A stretch of 53,296 nt of DNA, taken from contig JAAYDB010000037.1 in assembly GCA_012729475.1 (NCBI GenBank), forward strand, positions 1-53,296, in the 5' to 3' direction. Source of the DNA: Bacteroidota bacterium. Its GTDB lineage: Bacteria > Bacteroidota > Bacteroidia > Bacteroidales > VadinHA17. This document shows, in pieces, positions 1 to 10,264 of the stretch. The translations under genes were made by a program, and so were the position numbers. The notes below the pieces were generated by a model, which worked only from the letters and a program-made list of their open reading frames with translations, searched no databases and was not told the origin of the DNA. How positions within the stretch are numbered: position 1 is the stretch's first letter; every line of letters begins with the position of its first letter.

Positions 1-203
1 AAGATCTGGGACCAAAGACAAAAAAGGCCTCATCTTTTATCGTAATGGCTATTGTCGGTGGTGCTGTTTTCCCTCCCCTGATGGGATTTATTGCTGACAA
101 GACCAGTATGTCAGTTGGGTTCTTTGCTCCTGTCCCATTCTTTCTCTTCATCCTGTACTATGCCTTATATGGTTATAAGATAGTTGCAAAACAAAATAAT
201 TAA
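1..203 (+). CDS. MFS sugar permease, C-terminal fragment (fucose-permease-like)
   Basis: The reading frame is open from the left edge to TAA at 201-203 and encodes the last 66 residues of a membrane protein. It shows a hydrophobic helix containing FIVMAIVGGAVFPPLMGF, a charged ADKTSMS turn, then a final helix of about 20 residues and a short basic tail (KQNN). The GGAVFPP element followed by a D-K/R loop is typical of the last two helices of the FucP-type MFS sugar:proton symporters. The downstream genes are alpha-L-fucosidase relatives, so fucose or a similar deoxysugar is the likely cargo, but this is inference because most of the gene lies outside the window. The 98-base gap to the next gene could hold a promoter. 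Confidence 0.75.
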   Translation, partial: DLGPKTKKASSFIVMAIVGGAVFPPLMGFIADKTSMSVGFFAPVPFFLFILYYALYGYKIVAKQNN

Positions 204-301
204 TCTGCCATATATATTTGTTATTGATTTGATTATAAAACAGTTTTGGTTTATCCTCCATAAATTTTTCATCTTGTTCTTAAAATCCTCATAGTAAAAT
301 T

Positions 302-2974
302 ATGAAAAGAAGGAAATTTCTTAAAAATAGTGCCGTTGCAGCAGGACTGGTAAGTATTCCCGGCACTTTTATCCCTCTTACATCTTGTAAGAAAGCCTCC
401 CGAAGATCATCCGGAATTTACGGAACGGTAACAAATGATATTCGTTCCACTTCCTATCTTCAAAAGGTAAAGTCGGAAAAGATTTTGCCTAAACCATCAA
501 TCCTGCTGGGAGCATTTAATACTTCATCCGCTGTAAATGTCTCACCGATGCCACTGGCAGAGCGGATCAGACAGAAAATTGTACCGCAACGGGGTTTTTG
601 CAGTCTGGCACCCGGTGGTGATGCCCTTATCTCCGGGAATGGAGCAGTAAGTATAGAGCTGACAGGAAATCCCTACACCGAACGTATTCCTTTCAACCAC
701 GAAAGCCTTTTCGCACCACGAAATAAGTCCTTAGAGACTTCCAAAATAGCAAATGTTTTCCCTAAGGTACGAGAGATGATGCTCGACGGGAAATACCACG
801 AAGCTATTTTATTAGCTTATAACGAATGGCAAAAAAACCCTGTCAGCCGGGGGAGGGGTGGATTTGGAGGAGGAAGATTTTCCATGCTTCTGGAGTCTCC
901 GGGAACAGCATCAGTCAGGAATTACCTTCGTACAGTTGATTTCGAAAGTACTGAGGTTAAGATTCACTGGACAGATGAAAAAGGAGACTGGGTTCGCCGG
1001 ATCTTTGCTTCACGACCTGATAATGTTATTGTACAATGGCTGACAGCTCCTGACGACAAGTCATTGAATGCACGTATAACAATGTCGGAGGGAGCAGGAA
1101 GACCCACTACCGGAGGAGGGCAGGATTTTGCCGGAATACGTAGCCGCGCAGGGGCACAGGGAGCAAGCGGCGGATCAGATAACACCCAGACTGATTTCAA
1201 CGAACAGAGTCTTACTATCAAAGGCCTCCTGGATCCTTCCGTTGATAACAGAGGCTATGCCAACATCACCCGTGTGGTACGTGATGGCGGTTCAGCCAGT
1301 ATGGATGCAGACACCCTGGTTATTGAGAATGCATCGTCGGTTATGCTTCTCACACGTATAGAATATTTCCCCGACTACAGCGAAGAAAATGTTGAAAATG
1401 TCCGGCAGTCGCTGGAAAAACTAACTCCTGACTATGCCGTTCTTCTTGAGCGGGCACGTAAGGTACAGTCTGAAATGCTTAACCGTATTACAATAGATTT
1501 CGCGGACGATTCAAAATATGGTCTGTCTTCAGAGGAACTTCTGTCTGATCAGCGTTCCAGCAAAGGTTTTTCAGGAGCTTTTCTCAAGACCTTTTTCGAG
1601 ATGTGCCGCTACTGGTTCATCTTACAAAGTGGCAAATATTTAAGCGTATCAGCCCTGACCAATGTCAATATTAATCTGCAGATCGCTCCAATTAGTATAG
1701 GTAATTACTGTGAAGGAGAAATGGCCTATTTCGACTGGGTTGAAAGTCTTGTCAATGACTACCGGACCAATGCAAAGAACATCTACGGTATGCGTGGAAC
1801 CCATTATCCTATTGCACCATCGAAAGATTCAGGGGTTTTTAACATGTTCGACTATGCTGATAATACCGGGGAGATATGGCCTCATCCTTACTGGATCAGT
1901 GCAGGTGGCTGGGTTGTACGGCCGTTCTGGGATCACTACCTTGTTACTGGTGACCTGGATTTTCTTGCCAGGCGTATGGTACCCGTTTATAAGGATCTGG
2001 CATTGTTTTACGAGGACTTCCTGACAGTAACAGACAAAAACGGCAATTATATTTTTGTTCCATCATTTTCTCCGGAGAACAATCCCGGTAATCTGAATCC
2101 CGGTTGCATGGCTGTAATCAATGCCACAATGGACATTTCGGTATGCCGCGAAGTTCTGGCCAATCTGGTGGAGGCTTGCGAGCTACTGGGCATTGAAGCC
2201 GAAAATGTGCCGAAATGGAAAACTATGCTTGCCAAACTACCGCCCTATCTGCTAAATCCGGATGGAACCCTTAAGGAATGGGCATGGCCTGATCTGGAAG
2301 ACCGTTATAATCACCGGCATATATCTCAATGCTACGGTGCATGGCCCGGCGATGAAATTGATCCGGACCGCACACCTGAACTAGCCAAAGCTGCGGTCAT
2401 AGCAGCCCGGAAACGTGTACCGGAGCGTCTGGCTGCTCATAGTCATTGCCAAAAAACTTTGGTTGCAGCAAGACTAAAGGACGGTTTTATGGTTGACAGC
2501 CAGTTAAGGCTGATGATTGAACAGGGATTCGTGGGCACTACACTTATTTGTCCTCACGACCCCTACGCCGCCATGCGGATAGCTGATGCACAAGGTGGTA
2601 TTCCGGCTATCATGATGGAAATGCTGGCTTATTCACGTCCTGGTGTTATTGAGATTCTTCCTGCCCTTCCTCCTTCTCTGATCAGGGGATCTATTAACGG
2701 AATGCTCCTGCGCACTTGTGCGAGAATGGATAAACTGGCCTGGGACATGAATGAAGGTATAGTGGACTTTACAGTCACCTCAATTAAAAAACAGGATGTG
2801 ACTTTAATTGCCCGTTATGGTATTGAAAGAATCTCCGTTTCATCCGGAGTCCTGGATACTAAGCCTCAACCCGGAGAAGCTGCCTGCACTTTGCATTTGC
2901 CGGAAGAAAAAGCAGTGGAGGTTCATCTTGAAACAGGTAAGCGCAACCCACTGGATTGGATTAACTGGGTGTGA
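302..2974 (+). CDS. Divergent GH95-like glycosidase, Tat-exported putative lipoprotein
   Basis: This 890-residue protein starts with a twin-arginine signal (MKRRKFLK, hydrophobic segment to about residue 25). It is followed by a lipobox-like PLTSC with Cys29, so a Tat-exported lipoprotein is likely. An N-terminal beta-sandwich (about 75-400) precedes an (alpha/alpha)6-barrel as in GH95. Comparing it by eye with the canonical GH95 gene downstream, I place Asn456/Asn458 (NVNINLQ), Glu592 (SFSPEN) and Asp762 (IADAQGG) at the catalytic Asn/Asn/Glu/Asp positions. The usual MNYWP that follows the Asn pair is missing, and the conserved [13 protein letters not shown] stretch is reduced. The protein may therefore act on a different sugar or linkage from 1,2-alpha-L-fucose. 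It is the first gene of an apparent three-gene operon and has a close tandem paralogue 34 bases downstream. Confidence 0.8.
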   Translation: MKRRKFLKNSAVAAGLVSIPGTFIPLTSCKKASRRSSGIYGTVTNDIRSTSYLQKVKSEKILPKPSILLGAFNTSSAVNVSPMPLAERIRQKIVPQRGFCSLAPGGDALISGNGAVSIELTGNPYTERIPFNHESLFAPRNKSLETSKIANVFPKVREMMLDGKYHEAILLAYNEWQKNPVSRGRGGFGGGRFSMLLESPGTASVRNYLRTVDFESTEVKIHWTDEKGDWVRRIFASRPDNVIVQWLTAPDDKSLNARITMSEGAGRPTTGGGQDFAGIRSRAGAQGASGGSDNTQTDFNEQSLTIKGLLDPSVDNRGYANITRVVRDGGSASMDADTLVIENASSVMLLTRIEYFPDYSEENVENVRQSLEKLTPDYAVLLERARKVQSEMLNRITIDFADDSKYGLSSEELLSDQRSSKGFSGAFLKTFFEMCRYWFILQSGKYLSVSALTNVNINLQIAPISIGNYCEGEMAYFDWVESLVNDYRTNAKNIYGMRGTHYPIAPSKDSGVFNMFDYADNTGEIWPHPYWISAGGWVVRPFWDHYLVTGDLDFLARRMVPVYKDLALFYEDFLTVTDKNGNYIFVPSFSPENNPGNLNPGCMAVINATMDISVCREVLANLVEACELLGIEAENVPKWKTMLAKLPPYLLNPDGTLKEWAWPDLEDRYNHRHISQCYGAWPGDEIDPDRTPELAKAAVIAARKRVPERLAAHSHCQKTLVAARLKDGFMVDSQLRLMIEQGFVGTTLICPHDPYAAMRIADAQGGIPAIMMEMLAYSRPGVIEILPALPPSLIRGSINGMLLRTCARMDKLAWDMNEGIVDFTVTSIKKQDVTLIARYGIERISVSSGVLDTKPQPGEAACTLHLPEEKAVEVHLETGKRNPLDWINWV

Positions 2975-3008
2975 TCAAGAAGCAAAAAACAAAATAATAT
3001 ATAACCGA

Positions 3009-5741
3009 ATGAAACGCAGGAAATTTGTCAAAACAAGTGCAGCCGCTGCCGGACTGGTGGGTACTATGGAAATATCGCCAATCCTGGCTGTAACAGAACA
3101 GGAATCACCGCAAACAGGAATACCTTCAGCGGACAATCGTCCGGCTGACTATCTTAACCGTGTTCAGGGAGACTCATTCCTTCCTGATCTGCCGGAAATC
3201 GGAAGACCCTATCCGATCTCACCAATGTCTCTGGAAAAACGGATCAGGACGAATGTTGTACCCCGGAAAGGCTTTTGCAGCGTTACTCCCGGCAAGCTGG
3301 TGAGTGAGGCCCTTATATCCGGGAATGGGAAGATGAATATTGAGTTGATGGGCGATCCATATTCAGAACAAATACTTTTCCATCACGAAAGCCTGCTTAT
3401 GCCCTGGGAAAAGCCAATGGAGGCACCCAACGTAGCAGATATTTTTCCGCAATTGCGGCAAATGATACTCGATGGAAAAAACCGCGAAGCATTTGCTCTT
3501 GCTCTTCAGTACATGAATGAAAGCCCGGTTAAAGCGGATACCGAACCACATCTGACTATTCCTGCCTTCCTGATGAAGCTCGATCTCCCTAATACCACTT
3601 CCGTCAGAAACTACCTTCGTACAGTTAATTTCGAGAACAGCGAGATAAAAGTTATCTGGACTGATGAAGATGGCGAATGGGTTCGTCAAACCTTTACTTC
3701 CCGTCCCGACAATGTAGTTGTTCAGTGGCTCACTGCCCCGGAAGGTAAGACAATGGATGTCCGGATCTCCCTGGAAAAGTCTGGACCATGGACAATGGTA
3801 TCCGGGATGGACTGGGGAGCACGAAGGGGAATTGGAACCACAGACCCGGATATGAAAGCATTCGTTCAGTTGACAGCTGATCAGAAAAAATTTGCCCCAA
3901 AAGGTGTGGAAGCTTGCGAGGTCCGCCAGGATTTCAATGAGCAAGACCTGATTTACAAATGCCGTCTTGACCCCTCTGTGGATAACAGTGGCTACGCCGG
4001 AATGACGAGAGTTGTTACCAACGGTGGTACGGCCAGAATGAATGGAAACACTCTCGTCATCGAGAAAGCTTCTTCAGTAATGTTGCTTACACGAATTGAA
4101 TATTTCCCGGACTTCCGTGAGGAAAATGTTAAAGCTCTGCAGGAAGAGGTGGAAAAACTAACACCTGATTATCGGGCGTTGCTGCAACGGCATGAAAAGA
4201 TCCAGTCGGAAATTTTAAACCGCGTCACAATAGATTTAGGAGGCGACTCTCAATATGGAATGGCAATTGAGGAACTTCTTACAGACCAGAGATCGAGACC
4301 GGATTATTCCCCGGCATTATTGGAGAAGGTCTTTGAAATGGGACGATACTGGTTCATCCTTAACAGTGGAAATTATCCTGTTATAGCAGCAGGGATCAAC
4401 TCCACTATTAATCTTCAGACAGCAGGCGCTGTGCAGGGCGACCTGCGGGAAGGCATGGAAGCCTACTTTAAATGGATGGAGGAAATAGTTCCGGATTGCA
4501 GAAACAACGCCAGGAATATTTTTGGTTTTAAGGGTACTTCTTATCCCCTTTTCCCGGATAAGGGATTCGGTGTCAATTTTTATTATACCGCCAGCTCCGA
4601 CATCGGCATCTGGCCTTACTGGATTTCTGCCGGAGGCTGGTTATTACGACAGTTCTGGGATTATTATCTGGTTACCGGAGATATGGAATTTTTGCGTAAT
4701 CGCGTGGTCCCAGCCTATAAAGAACTGGCTCAGTTCTATGAGGATTTTCTGACTGTCACCGACAAAGACGGGAATTATATTTTTGTACCATCCATCTCAC
4801 CGGAGAACATACCCTATAACACGGACCCATCCGGTCCTGTACTTATCAATGCCACCATGGACATTGCAGTATGCCGGGAAATACTGACCAATTTGATTCA
4901 GGCATCAGAGATACTTGGCAGCGACTCTGACAACGTGACAAAATGGAGGGCAATGCTGGACAAGATGCCACCTTACCTTGTCGAAGCTGACGGCACACTG
5001 AAGGAATGGGCCTGGCCTTCATTGCGGGAACACTACAGTCACAGACATGTGTCTCATCTCTATGGTGTCTGGCCGGGCGATGAAATTGATCCTGACAGCA
5101 CACCTCAACTGGCCCTGGCTGCAGAAATAGCTGACCGGAGAAGAACGTTTGATACCATGTCAACAGCTGTTGCCGGGGAGACTCTGGCTGCATATGCACG
5201 CTGCCACAGAGCTCTGGCCGGAGCACGTCTTAAAGACAACCTGTTGGTTGACGTACACTTACGGCAGTTGCTTGAACAGGGTTATGTAAGCACTGCTCTT
5301 AGGTGTTCCCGTGAACCTTATGGAATACCTATACCTGATGGACAGGGCGGAATTCCCGCTATCATAATGGAGATGCTTCTGTATTCACGCCCGGGAGTGA
5401 TAGAGCTGCTTCCGGCTCTTCCCCCTACTCTTGTGAAAGGATCAATAAACGGCATGCTGGCCCGCACTTTTTCGAGGATCAATAAACTGTCATGGGATAT
5501 GCAGGAGAGAACAGCTGACATAACGATTACATCTCTAAAAGACCAGGACATTACACTAATTGCCCGCTATGGTATAGATGATATTTCTGCTCCTTCGGGA
5601 ATTATCAAAAGCTTCAGGAAAGGTAATGCAGACTGTGAAATAAACTTACCTGAGAATAAGCCTGTAGAAATACATCTGGAACTTGGTGAACACAACCCAT
5701 TGGAATGGATTGCTCATGTGAGTCGGAAAAATGTTCAATGA
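3009..5741 (+). CDS. Divergent GH95-like glycosidase, Tat-exported (tandem paralogue)
   Basis: This 910-residue protein is clearly paralogous to the preceding gene across its whole length; shared stretches include the RNYLRTV and SPEN regions, and both end with NPL(D/E)WI. I chose the start at 3009 because it gives a Tat signal, MKRRKFVK plus an Ala-rich hydrophobic stretch. The longer open frame begins inside the upstream gene. Unlike its sister it has no lipobox Cys, so it may be released into the periplasm. Of the GH95 catalytic set I see Asn468, Glu599 and Asp777. The position of the first catalytic Asn is Thr466 (STINLQ), so the Asn pair is broken. Substrate is unknown; the genomic context suggests a fucosylated or otherwise L-sugar-bearing plant or algal glycan. 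It sits 34 bases after one GH95-like gene and 21 bases before the next. Confidence 0.8.
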   Translation: MKRRKFVKTSAAAAGLVGTMEISPILAVTEQESPQTGIPSADNRPADYLNRVQGDSFLPDLPEIGRPYPISPMSLEKRIRTNVVPRKGFCSVTPGKLVSEALISGNGKMNIELMGDPYSEQILFHHESLLMPWEKPMEAPNVADIFPQLRQMILDGKNREAFALALQYMNESPVKADTEPHLTIPAFLMKLDLPNTTSVRNYLRTVNFENSEIKVIWTDEDGEWVRQTFTSRPDNVVVQWLTAPEGKTMDVRISLEKSGPWTMVSGMDWGARRGIGTTDPDMKAFVQLTADQKKFAPKGVEACEVRQDFNEQDLIYKCRLDPSVDNSGYAGMTRVVTNGGTARMNGNTLVIEKASSVMLLTRIEYFPDFREENVKALQEEVEKLTPDYRALLQRHEKIQSEILNRVTIDLGGDSQYGMAIEELLTDQRSRPDYSPALLEKVFEMGRYWFILNSGNYPVIAAGINSTINLQTAGAVQGDLREGMEAYFKWMEEIVPDCRNNARNIFGFKGTSYPLFPDKGFGVNFYYTASSDIGIWPYWISAGGWLLRQFWDYYLVTGDMEFLRNRVVPAYKELAQFYEDFLTVTDKDGNYIFVPSISPENIPYNTDPSGPVLINATMDIAVCREILTNLIQASEILGSDSDNVTKWRAMLDKMPPYLVEADGTLKEWAWPSLREHYSHRHVSHLYGVWPGDEIDPDSTPQLALAAEIADRRRTFDTMSTAVAGETLAAYARCHRALAGARLKDNLLVDVHLRQLLEQGYVSTALRCSREPYGIPIPDGQGGIPAIIMEMLLYSRPGVIELLPALPPTLVKGSINGMLARTFSRINKLSWDMQERTADITITSLKDQDITLIARYGIDDISAPSGIIKSFRKGNADCEINLPENKPVEIHLELGEHNPLEWIAHVSRKNVQ

Positions 5742-5762
5742 TATACTATTAACTGCGCTGAA

Positions 5763-8216
5763 ATGAAAAAAATACTTATCTCTTTGTTATCTGTTGTTGC
5801 AGTAATAACAAATATTACCGCGCAAAATGATACTTACCTAAAACTCTGGTATACTCAACCTGCCAAACAGTGGGTAGAAGCGTTGCCTGTTGGAAACGGA
5901 CGCCTGGGTGCAATGGTATACGGAGATCCATCGAAGGAACTCATTCAGCTTAATGAGAGTACAGTATGGGCCGGTTCACCATACCGCAATGATAATCCTG
6001 AGGCAAGGCAAGCACTCTCTGAAGTCAGAAGACTGATCTTCGAAGGTAAATACAAAGAAGCTCATGATATTGTCAATGAGAAATTTATCAGTAAGATCTC
6101 CCATGGTATGCCCTACCAGACGATGGGAAACCTGAGACTGTTTTTCCCCGGTCACGAAAATTGTTCGGATTATTACCGGGAACTTGATCTGAAAGAGGCA
6201 GTTGTGTCAAGCAGGTATAGTATTGACGGTATTAAATATGAGACCAGAGTTTTTTCTTCTTTCCCGGACCAGATCCTTGTTATAAGTATTTCTGCCGATA
6301 AACCCGGCTCTGTGAGTTTTCAGGCAACACTCGACAGACCATCAGATGTTGATATAACCACAAACGGCAATGATGAGCTGGTCATGTCGGGAAGAACGAA
6401 TAATTTCGAGGAGGTAAAAGGAAACCTGCTTGAATTTATGACTAAAGTGAAAGTTCTGACAACGGGAGGTTCTGTTTCCGCAACAGATACTGCCCTTAAC
6501 ATATCAGAAGCTGATGCAGCAACACTATATGTTTCCATGGCCACAAACTTTGTAAACTATAACAATCTAAGTGCAAAAGCCGGAGAAAGAGTAAATAATT
6601 ACCTGCAAAATGCCCTGAAGAAGAACTATGATCAGTTATTTAAGGATCATGTTGTTGATTATCAGAAATATTTCAACAGAGTAAGCCTTGACCTGGGTAT
6701 TACTGATGCTGTTAATAATCCGACAGATATTCGCCTTGAACAGTTTGCAAAGAGTAACGATCCGCAATTAGTATCACTTTACTTCCAGTTTGGACGTTAT
6801 CTTCTGATCTCATCTTCACGACCCGGGGGTCAGCCAGCCAATCTGCAAGGGATCTGGAATGACCAGCTGACGCCTTCGTGGGACAGCAAATACACTATCA
6901 ACATCAACACAGAGATGAACTACTGGCCTTCCGAGATCACCAATCTCACTGAAATGAATGAACCACTTGTTCAGATGGTCCGCGATCTGTCGCAGACAGG
7001 AAGGCAAACGGCATCGGATATGTATGGTGCACAGGGCTGGGTAGCACATCACAACACTGATATCTGGCGTTTCACAGGACCGATCGATGGTGCCAGCTGG
7101 GGACAATGGCCTATGGGAGGTGCCTGGCTTGCCCAGCATCTCTTCGATAAATACGACTACAATGGTGATGTTAATTTTTTAAGATCGATATATCCTGTGG
7201 CGAAAGAAGCTTCATTATTTTTTCTGGATTTCCTCGTTGAGGAACCTGAACATAAGTGGCTTGTAGTAAGTCCTTCTCTCTCTCCTGAAAATGCCCCTTC
7301 TGTTCATCCGGGAGAAGCTATATCAGCAGGCACCACAATGGATAACCAGCTTGTCTTTGATCTGTTCACAAGAACTATAAAAGCTGCAGAAATTATTGAT
7401 ACCGACAAAGAACTGACTCTAAAACTGGAAGAAGCAATCAGGCGCCTCCCGCCCATGCAGACAGGGAGCTGGGGTCAGTTGCAGGAATGGATGCATGACT
7501 GGGATAACCAGAAAGATAACCACCGGCACGTTTCTCATCTGTACGGACTTTATCCATCAAACCAGATATCTCCCTACAGAACTCCCGAACTGTTTTCTGC
7601 AGCCCGCACATCTCTCGTTGCAAGAGGTGATGAATCGACAGGATGGTCAATGGGCTGGAAAGTGAACCTGTGGGCACGTCTCCTTGATGGCAACCACGCC
7701 TTCAAACTGATAACCGACCAGCTCACTCCTTCTATTCAGCCCGGCAGCAGAAGACAGAGAGGAGGTACTTATCCCAATCTCTTTGATGCCCATCCTCCAT
7801 TCCAGATTGATGGTAATTTCGGTTGCACTTCAGGTATTGCAGAAATGTTGCTGCAAAGTCACGACGGAGCAATACATTTGCTGCCAGCCCTTCCTGATAC
7901 CTGGCAAAAAGGAAGTGTAAAAGGTCTAAAAGCAAGAGGTGGTTTCGAAGTTGATATCGAATGGGAAAAGGGAGAAATCAAATCAGCCACAATAAAATCA
8001 TCATTGGGAAATAAGTGCCGTATCAGATCCTATTACCCCTTGAAAGGTAAAAGGCTTAAAAAAGCAAAAGGAGATAATCCGAATCCTTTCTATACAATAC
8101 CTGAAATCAAAAAACCCCTTATTAATTCCGGAATATCAGAACCAGATCTGAGAGAAATATTCGAATATGATATAAAAACCCGTAAAGGAAGAACGGTAAT
8201 AATTACAGGAGAATAA
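5763..8216 (+). CDS. GH95 alpha-L-fucosidase
   Basis: An 817-residue glycoside hydrolase with an N-terminal signal peptide ([21 protein letters not shown]), so it is secreted to the periplasm or surface. GH95 enzymes are inverting 1,2-alpha-L-fucosidases (some are alpha-L-galactosidases). The N-terminal domain has the characteristic [13 protein letters not shown] and [10 protein letters not shown] motifs. The (alpha/alpha)6 barrel carries Asn380/Asn382 in [11 protein letters not shown], Glu509 in PSLSPEN and Asp683 in FQIDGNFG. These match the general acid Glu and the Asn/Asn/Asp water-activating set established for Bifidobacterium AfcA. Length and motifs are complete. It is the last gene of the tandem GH95 operon and is followed by a convergent hairpin. 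It most likely removes fucose from xyloglucan, pectic or mucin-like side chains for uptake by the fucose-permease-like transporter. Confidence 0.92.
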   Translation: MKKILISLLSVVAVITNITAQNDTYLKLWYTQPAKQWVEALPVGNGRLGAMVYGDPSKELIQLNESTVWAGSPYRNDNPEARQALSEVRRLIFEGKYKEAHDIVNEKFISKISHGMPYQTMGNLRLFFPGHENCSDYYRELDLKEAVVSSRYSIDGIKYETRVFSSFPDQILVISISADKPGSVSFQATLDRPSDVDITTNGNDELVMSGRTNNFEEVKGNLLEFMTKVKVLTTGGSVSATDTALNISEADAATLYVSMATNFVNYNNLSAKAGERVNNYLQNALKKNYDQLFKDHVVDYQKYFNRVSLDLGITDAVNNPTDIRLEQFAKSNDPQLVSLYFQFGRYLLISSSRPGGQPANLQGIWNDQLTPSWDSKYTININTEMNYWPSEITNLTEMNEPLVQMVRDLSQTGRQTASDMYGAQGWVAHHNTDIWRFTGPIDGASWGQWPMGGAWLAQHLFDKYDYNGDVNFLRSIYPVAKEASLFFLDFLVEEPEHKWLVVSPSLSPENAPSVHPGEAISAGTTMDNQLVFDLFTRTIKAAEIIDTDKELTLKLEEAIRRLPPMQTGSWGQLQEWMHDWDNQKDNHRHVSHLYGLYPSNQISPYRTPELFSAARTSLVARGDESTGWSMGWKVNLWARLLDGNHAFKLITDQLTPSIQPGSRRQRGGTYPNLFDAHPPFQIDGNFGCTSGIAEMLLQSHDGAIHLLPALPDTWQKGSVKGLKARGGFEVDIEWEKGEIKSATIKSSLGNKCRIRSYYPLKGKRLKKAKGDNPNPFYTIPEIKKPLINSGISEPDLREIFEYDIKTRKGRTVIITGE

Positions 8217-8223
8217 AAAACAT

Positions 8224-8274
8224 GGAGTGACTGAAGCCCCGATATTTGTTGGTTTTATATGCTCCGGTCACTCC
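8224..8274. terminator. Inverted repeat between convergent genes
   Basis: Arms at 8224-8237 (GGAGTGACTGAAGC) and 8261-8274 (GCTCCGGTCACTCC) pair at 12 of 14 positions around a 23-base loop. The repeat lies between the converging ends of the GH95 and GH43 genes, where a bidirectional terminator is expected. There is no strong T run directly after either arm, so the call is tentative. Confidence 0.45.
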
Positions 8275-8281
8275 TGATTTT

Positions 8282-9988
8282 CTAATTTTGTACTGTTTTA
8301 ATACCTTTCGTTATTCCTGATTCATTAAAGGCATCCACACTGTAGTAATATTTCACCCCTCTGTTCAGTCCTGTAAGTGTTACTTCATTTGCTCCATATA
8401 CCATTACTGAAGAATATAATTTATCCGGTGCAATACCATAATTTACAATATAACCAGTGGCTGTTTCGTCAAAATCCCATTTTATCCCGGCCTTTCTTGT
8501 ATCCGGCTCATTGCGCACAACGGTGATATCATCAACGGCTGCCGGTGTCTGACCCTCTCTTAACCCGAATATCCTTAGATCATATAATGAGAATTTTCCA
8601 TCCGGAACTCTTACATTCTCAATCCTGATAAATTTTGTTCTGACAGGATCATCAAGTACAATATAATCATGGCAAGCATCTTTGGTGTTGTTACTGTTAT
8701 CAACAATTACATCCCATTTTTCCCCATCATCTGATGCAAGAATTTTATACTGGTAATAAATATCTCCGGATCCTGGTTTCAGGGTTGATTCATTATCGGC
8801 AAAATTAATCTGGATTGCATTGACAGTTGAATTATTGTCAAGCTCCACACTCAGCCATTCGCCCTCATCACCTGAAACAGCTGACCACCATGTCCTGATA
8901 TCTTCATCGAAAGCATTTTGTTCAGGATAATCCTCAAGCGATGATGAAGCTTCAGCATTTTTATTGTATGATAATAACATCCAGCCTTTGAAAAGATCTT
9001 CTTTTTCAAAATCGACTTTATGATCGGGAATAACAGAAGGATAATCACCAAAAGCTGTAAAGGTTCTCATTACACCATCCTCATCGAAAGCAACAGGAAA
9101 AAGGCCAAGCCGACGTTCAAACATATGACGGATGGATATGGACATTGTTGCTATATGCCAGTAATTACCATATTTATCCTGGAATGTTGAACCGTGTCCT
9201 GCTCCTCCTGCAAAACCATCAGGTTTATAGGAATACGGACTGTATGTTTCATAAGTAAATGGCCCCAGTGGTGAATCAGAGGTATAAGCACCGTCGGCAT
9301 AGGTTTTAAACTCAGTCCCGGGGGCTGCATATTGCAGGTAATAACGGTTATTATGCTTTGTCATCCATGCCCCTTCATTCCATCCGTTTCTTTCCAGTTC
9401 GTTCATTTCTCCGGGTACTTCCCATCCATTGTCTTCAGGATTATGTCTTATCAGGACTTCCGGTTCAGTAACAGCCTGCATTTTTGAATTGAGTTTTACC
9501 CCATAAATAGGTTGAACATTGGAACATCCCCAGTAAAGATACCTTTGTCCGTCATCATCCAAAAAGAAATGAGGGTCCCATACATCAAAAGGAAGGGTAT
9601 CAGGATAAACCTGCCAGTTATCACTTAGAGGATCAGTAGTATAATAAAAGGGTTTTATTACTCCTGCCGAGGCAATATAAAAAACAGTGTCATTTATTGT
9701 TATTGCATCAGGTGCATAATCCTCAATAGGCAAAGAATTGATCTTCAGATACTCCCAGGTAAGCATATCATCTGAAATCCAGTATCCTCCGCTATGTGAT
9801 GCAAAGAGAATATACTTATCCTTATATCTGATCATAGCCGGGTCAGCAGCTTCCCTGTAAGAAATATCTTCTGTGAACTGAAACCGGTAATTAAGATCAA
9901 GAGGATTACAATAAGTGTTTTCCTTCTCGGGCATCTCCCTTGAACAGGAAACAAGTATCAGAAGATAGAGTACAAGTGTTTTTTTCAT
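8282..9988 (-). CDS. GH43 glycosidase with discoidin and Fn3 domains, lipoprotein
   Basis: A 568-residue protein with a lipoprotein signal (lipobox LVSC, Cys15). The five-bladed beta-propeller of GH43 spans about residues 25-330. The expected catalytic triad is visible: general base Asp49 in REAADPAMI, pKa-modulating Asp138 in VWDPHFFLDD and general acid Glu205 in WNEGAWM. Residues of about 335-475 look like an F5/8-type C (discoidin, CBM32-like) domain (AFDEDIRTWWSA, KFIRIENVRV), and about 480-568 an Fn3 domain ending the protein. GH43 members act as beta-xylosidases, alpha-L-arabinofuranosidases or similar exo-enzymes; the exact specificity cannot be read here. It is divergent from the GH10 xylanase gene, and arabinoxylan side-chain removal fits that neighbour. 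Confidence 0.88.
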   Translation of the reverse strand: MKKTLVLYLLILVSCSREMPEKENTYCNPLDLNYRFQFTEDISYREAADPAMIRYKDKYILFASHSGGYWISDDMLTWEYLKINSLPIEDYAPDAITINDTVFYIASAGVIKPFYYTTDPLSDNWQVYPDTLPFDVWDPHFFLDDDGQRYLYWGCSNVQPIYGVKLNSKMQAVTEPEVLIRHNPEDNGWEVPGEMNELERNGWNEGAWMTKHNNRYYLQYAAPGTEFKTYADGAYTSDSPLGPFTYETYSPYSYKPDGFAGGAGHGSTFQDKYGNYWHIATMSISIRHMFERRLGLFPVAFDEDGVMRTFTAFGDYPSVIPDHKVDFEKEDLFKGWMLLSYNKNAEASSSLEDYPEQNAFDEDIRTWWSAVSGDEGEWLSVELDNNSTVNAIQINFADNESTLKPGSGDIYYQYKILASDDGEKWDVIVDNSNNTKDACHDYIVLDDPVRTKFIRIENVRVPDGKFSLYDLRIFGLREGQTPAAVDDITVVRNEPDTRKAGIKWDFDETATGYIVNYGIAPDKLYSSVMVYGANEVTLTGLNRGVKYYYSVDAFNESGITKGIKTVQN

Positions 9989-10107
9989 TTTAAAAAAGAT
10001 TTAAGATTAAACCATGCCATGCTAAGAATATATTTACAGCTAATTTGGTAAAAATAGTAAAACGTTTGTATTTGTCCTAATAATCAGGCACTTGTTAGAA
10101 AATTCCC

Positions 10108-10117
10108 CGGCATGCCG
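10108..10117. promoter_or_regulatory. 10-bp palindrome CGGCATGCCG in divergent intergenic region
   Basis: The 276-base region 9989-10264 separates the divergent GH43 and GH10 genes. It contains the perfect palindrome CGGCATGCCG roughly in its middle, which is GC-rich against an AT-rich surround. It may be an operator for a shared regulator of the two xylan genes. No second copy was found, so the role is unproven. Confidence 0.25.
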
Positions 10118-10187
10118 ATTTGCTTGATTTTCTGGCTTTTCCGTGGAAAAAATGAAATTCTTATGCCTTTATTAGTCATCTTTTTGG

Positions 10188-10195
10188 TATTTTTG
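10188..10195 (+). promoter_or_regulatory. Bacteroidota -7 box TATTTTTG upstream of GH10 gene
   Basis: TATTTTTG matches the Bacteroidota TAnnTTTG consensus. It lies about 70 bases before the xylanase start, giving an untranslated leader of roughly 60 bases. A clear -33 element is not evident. Confidence 0.4.
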
Positions 10196-10264
10196 TAGTA
10201 TACTCTTTTCTCTTATACAGTCTATATAAGTAAATTTATTTATAACTCAAAAAAACCTGTCCGT

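Noticed and set aside
2808-3008. Longer N-terminus for the second GH95-like gene
   Set aside because: It lies inside the upstream coding sequence and lacks a signal; the ATG at 3009 gives a perfect Tat signal.
3363-3944. 193-codon antisense open frame
   Set aside because: It is fully inside the well-supported GH95-like gene on the other strand and has no recognisable domain.
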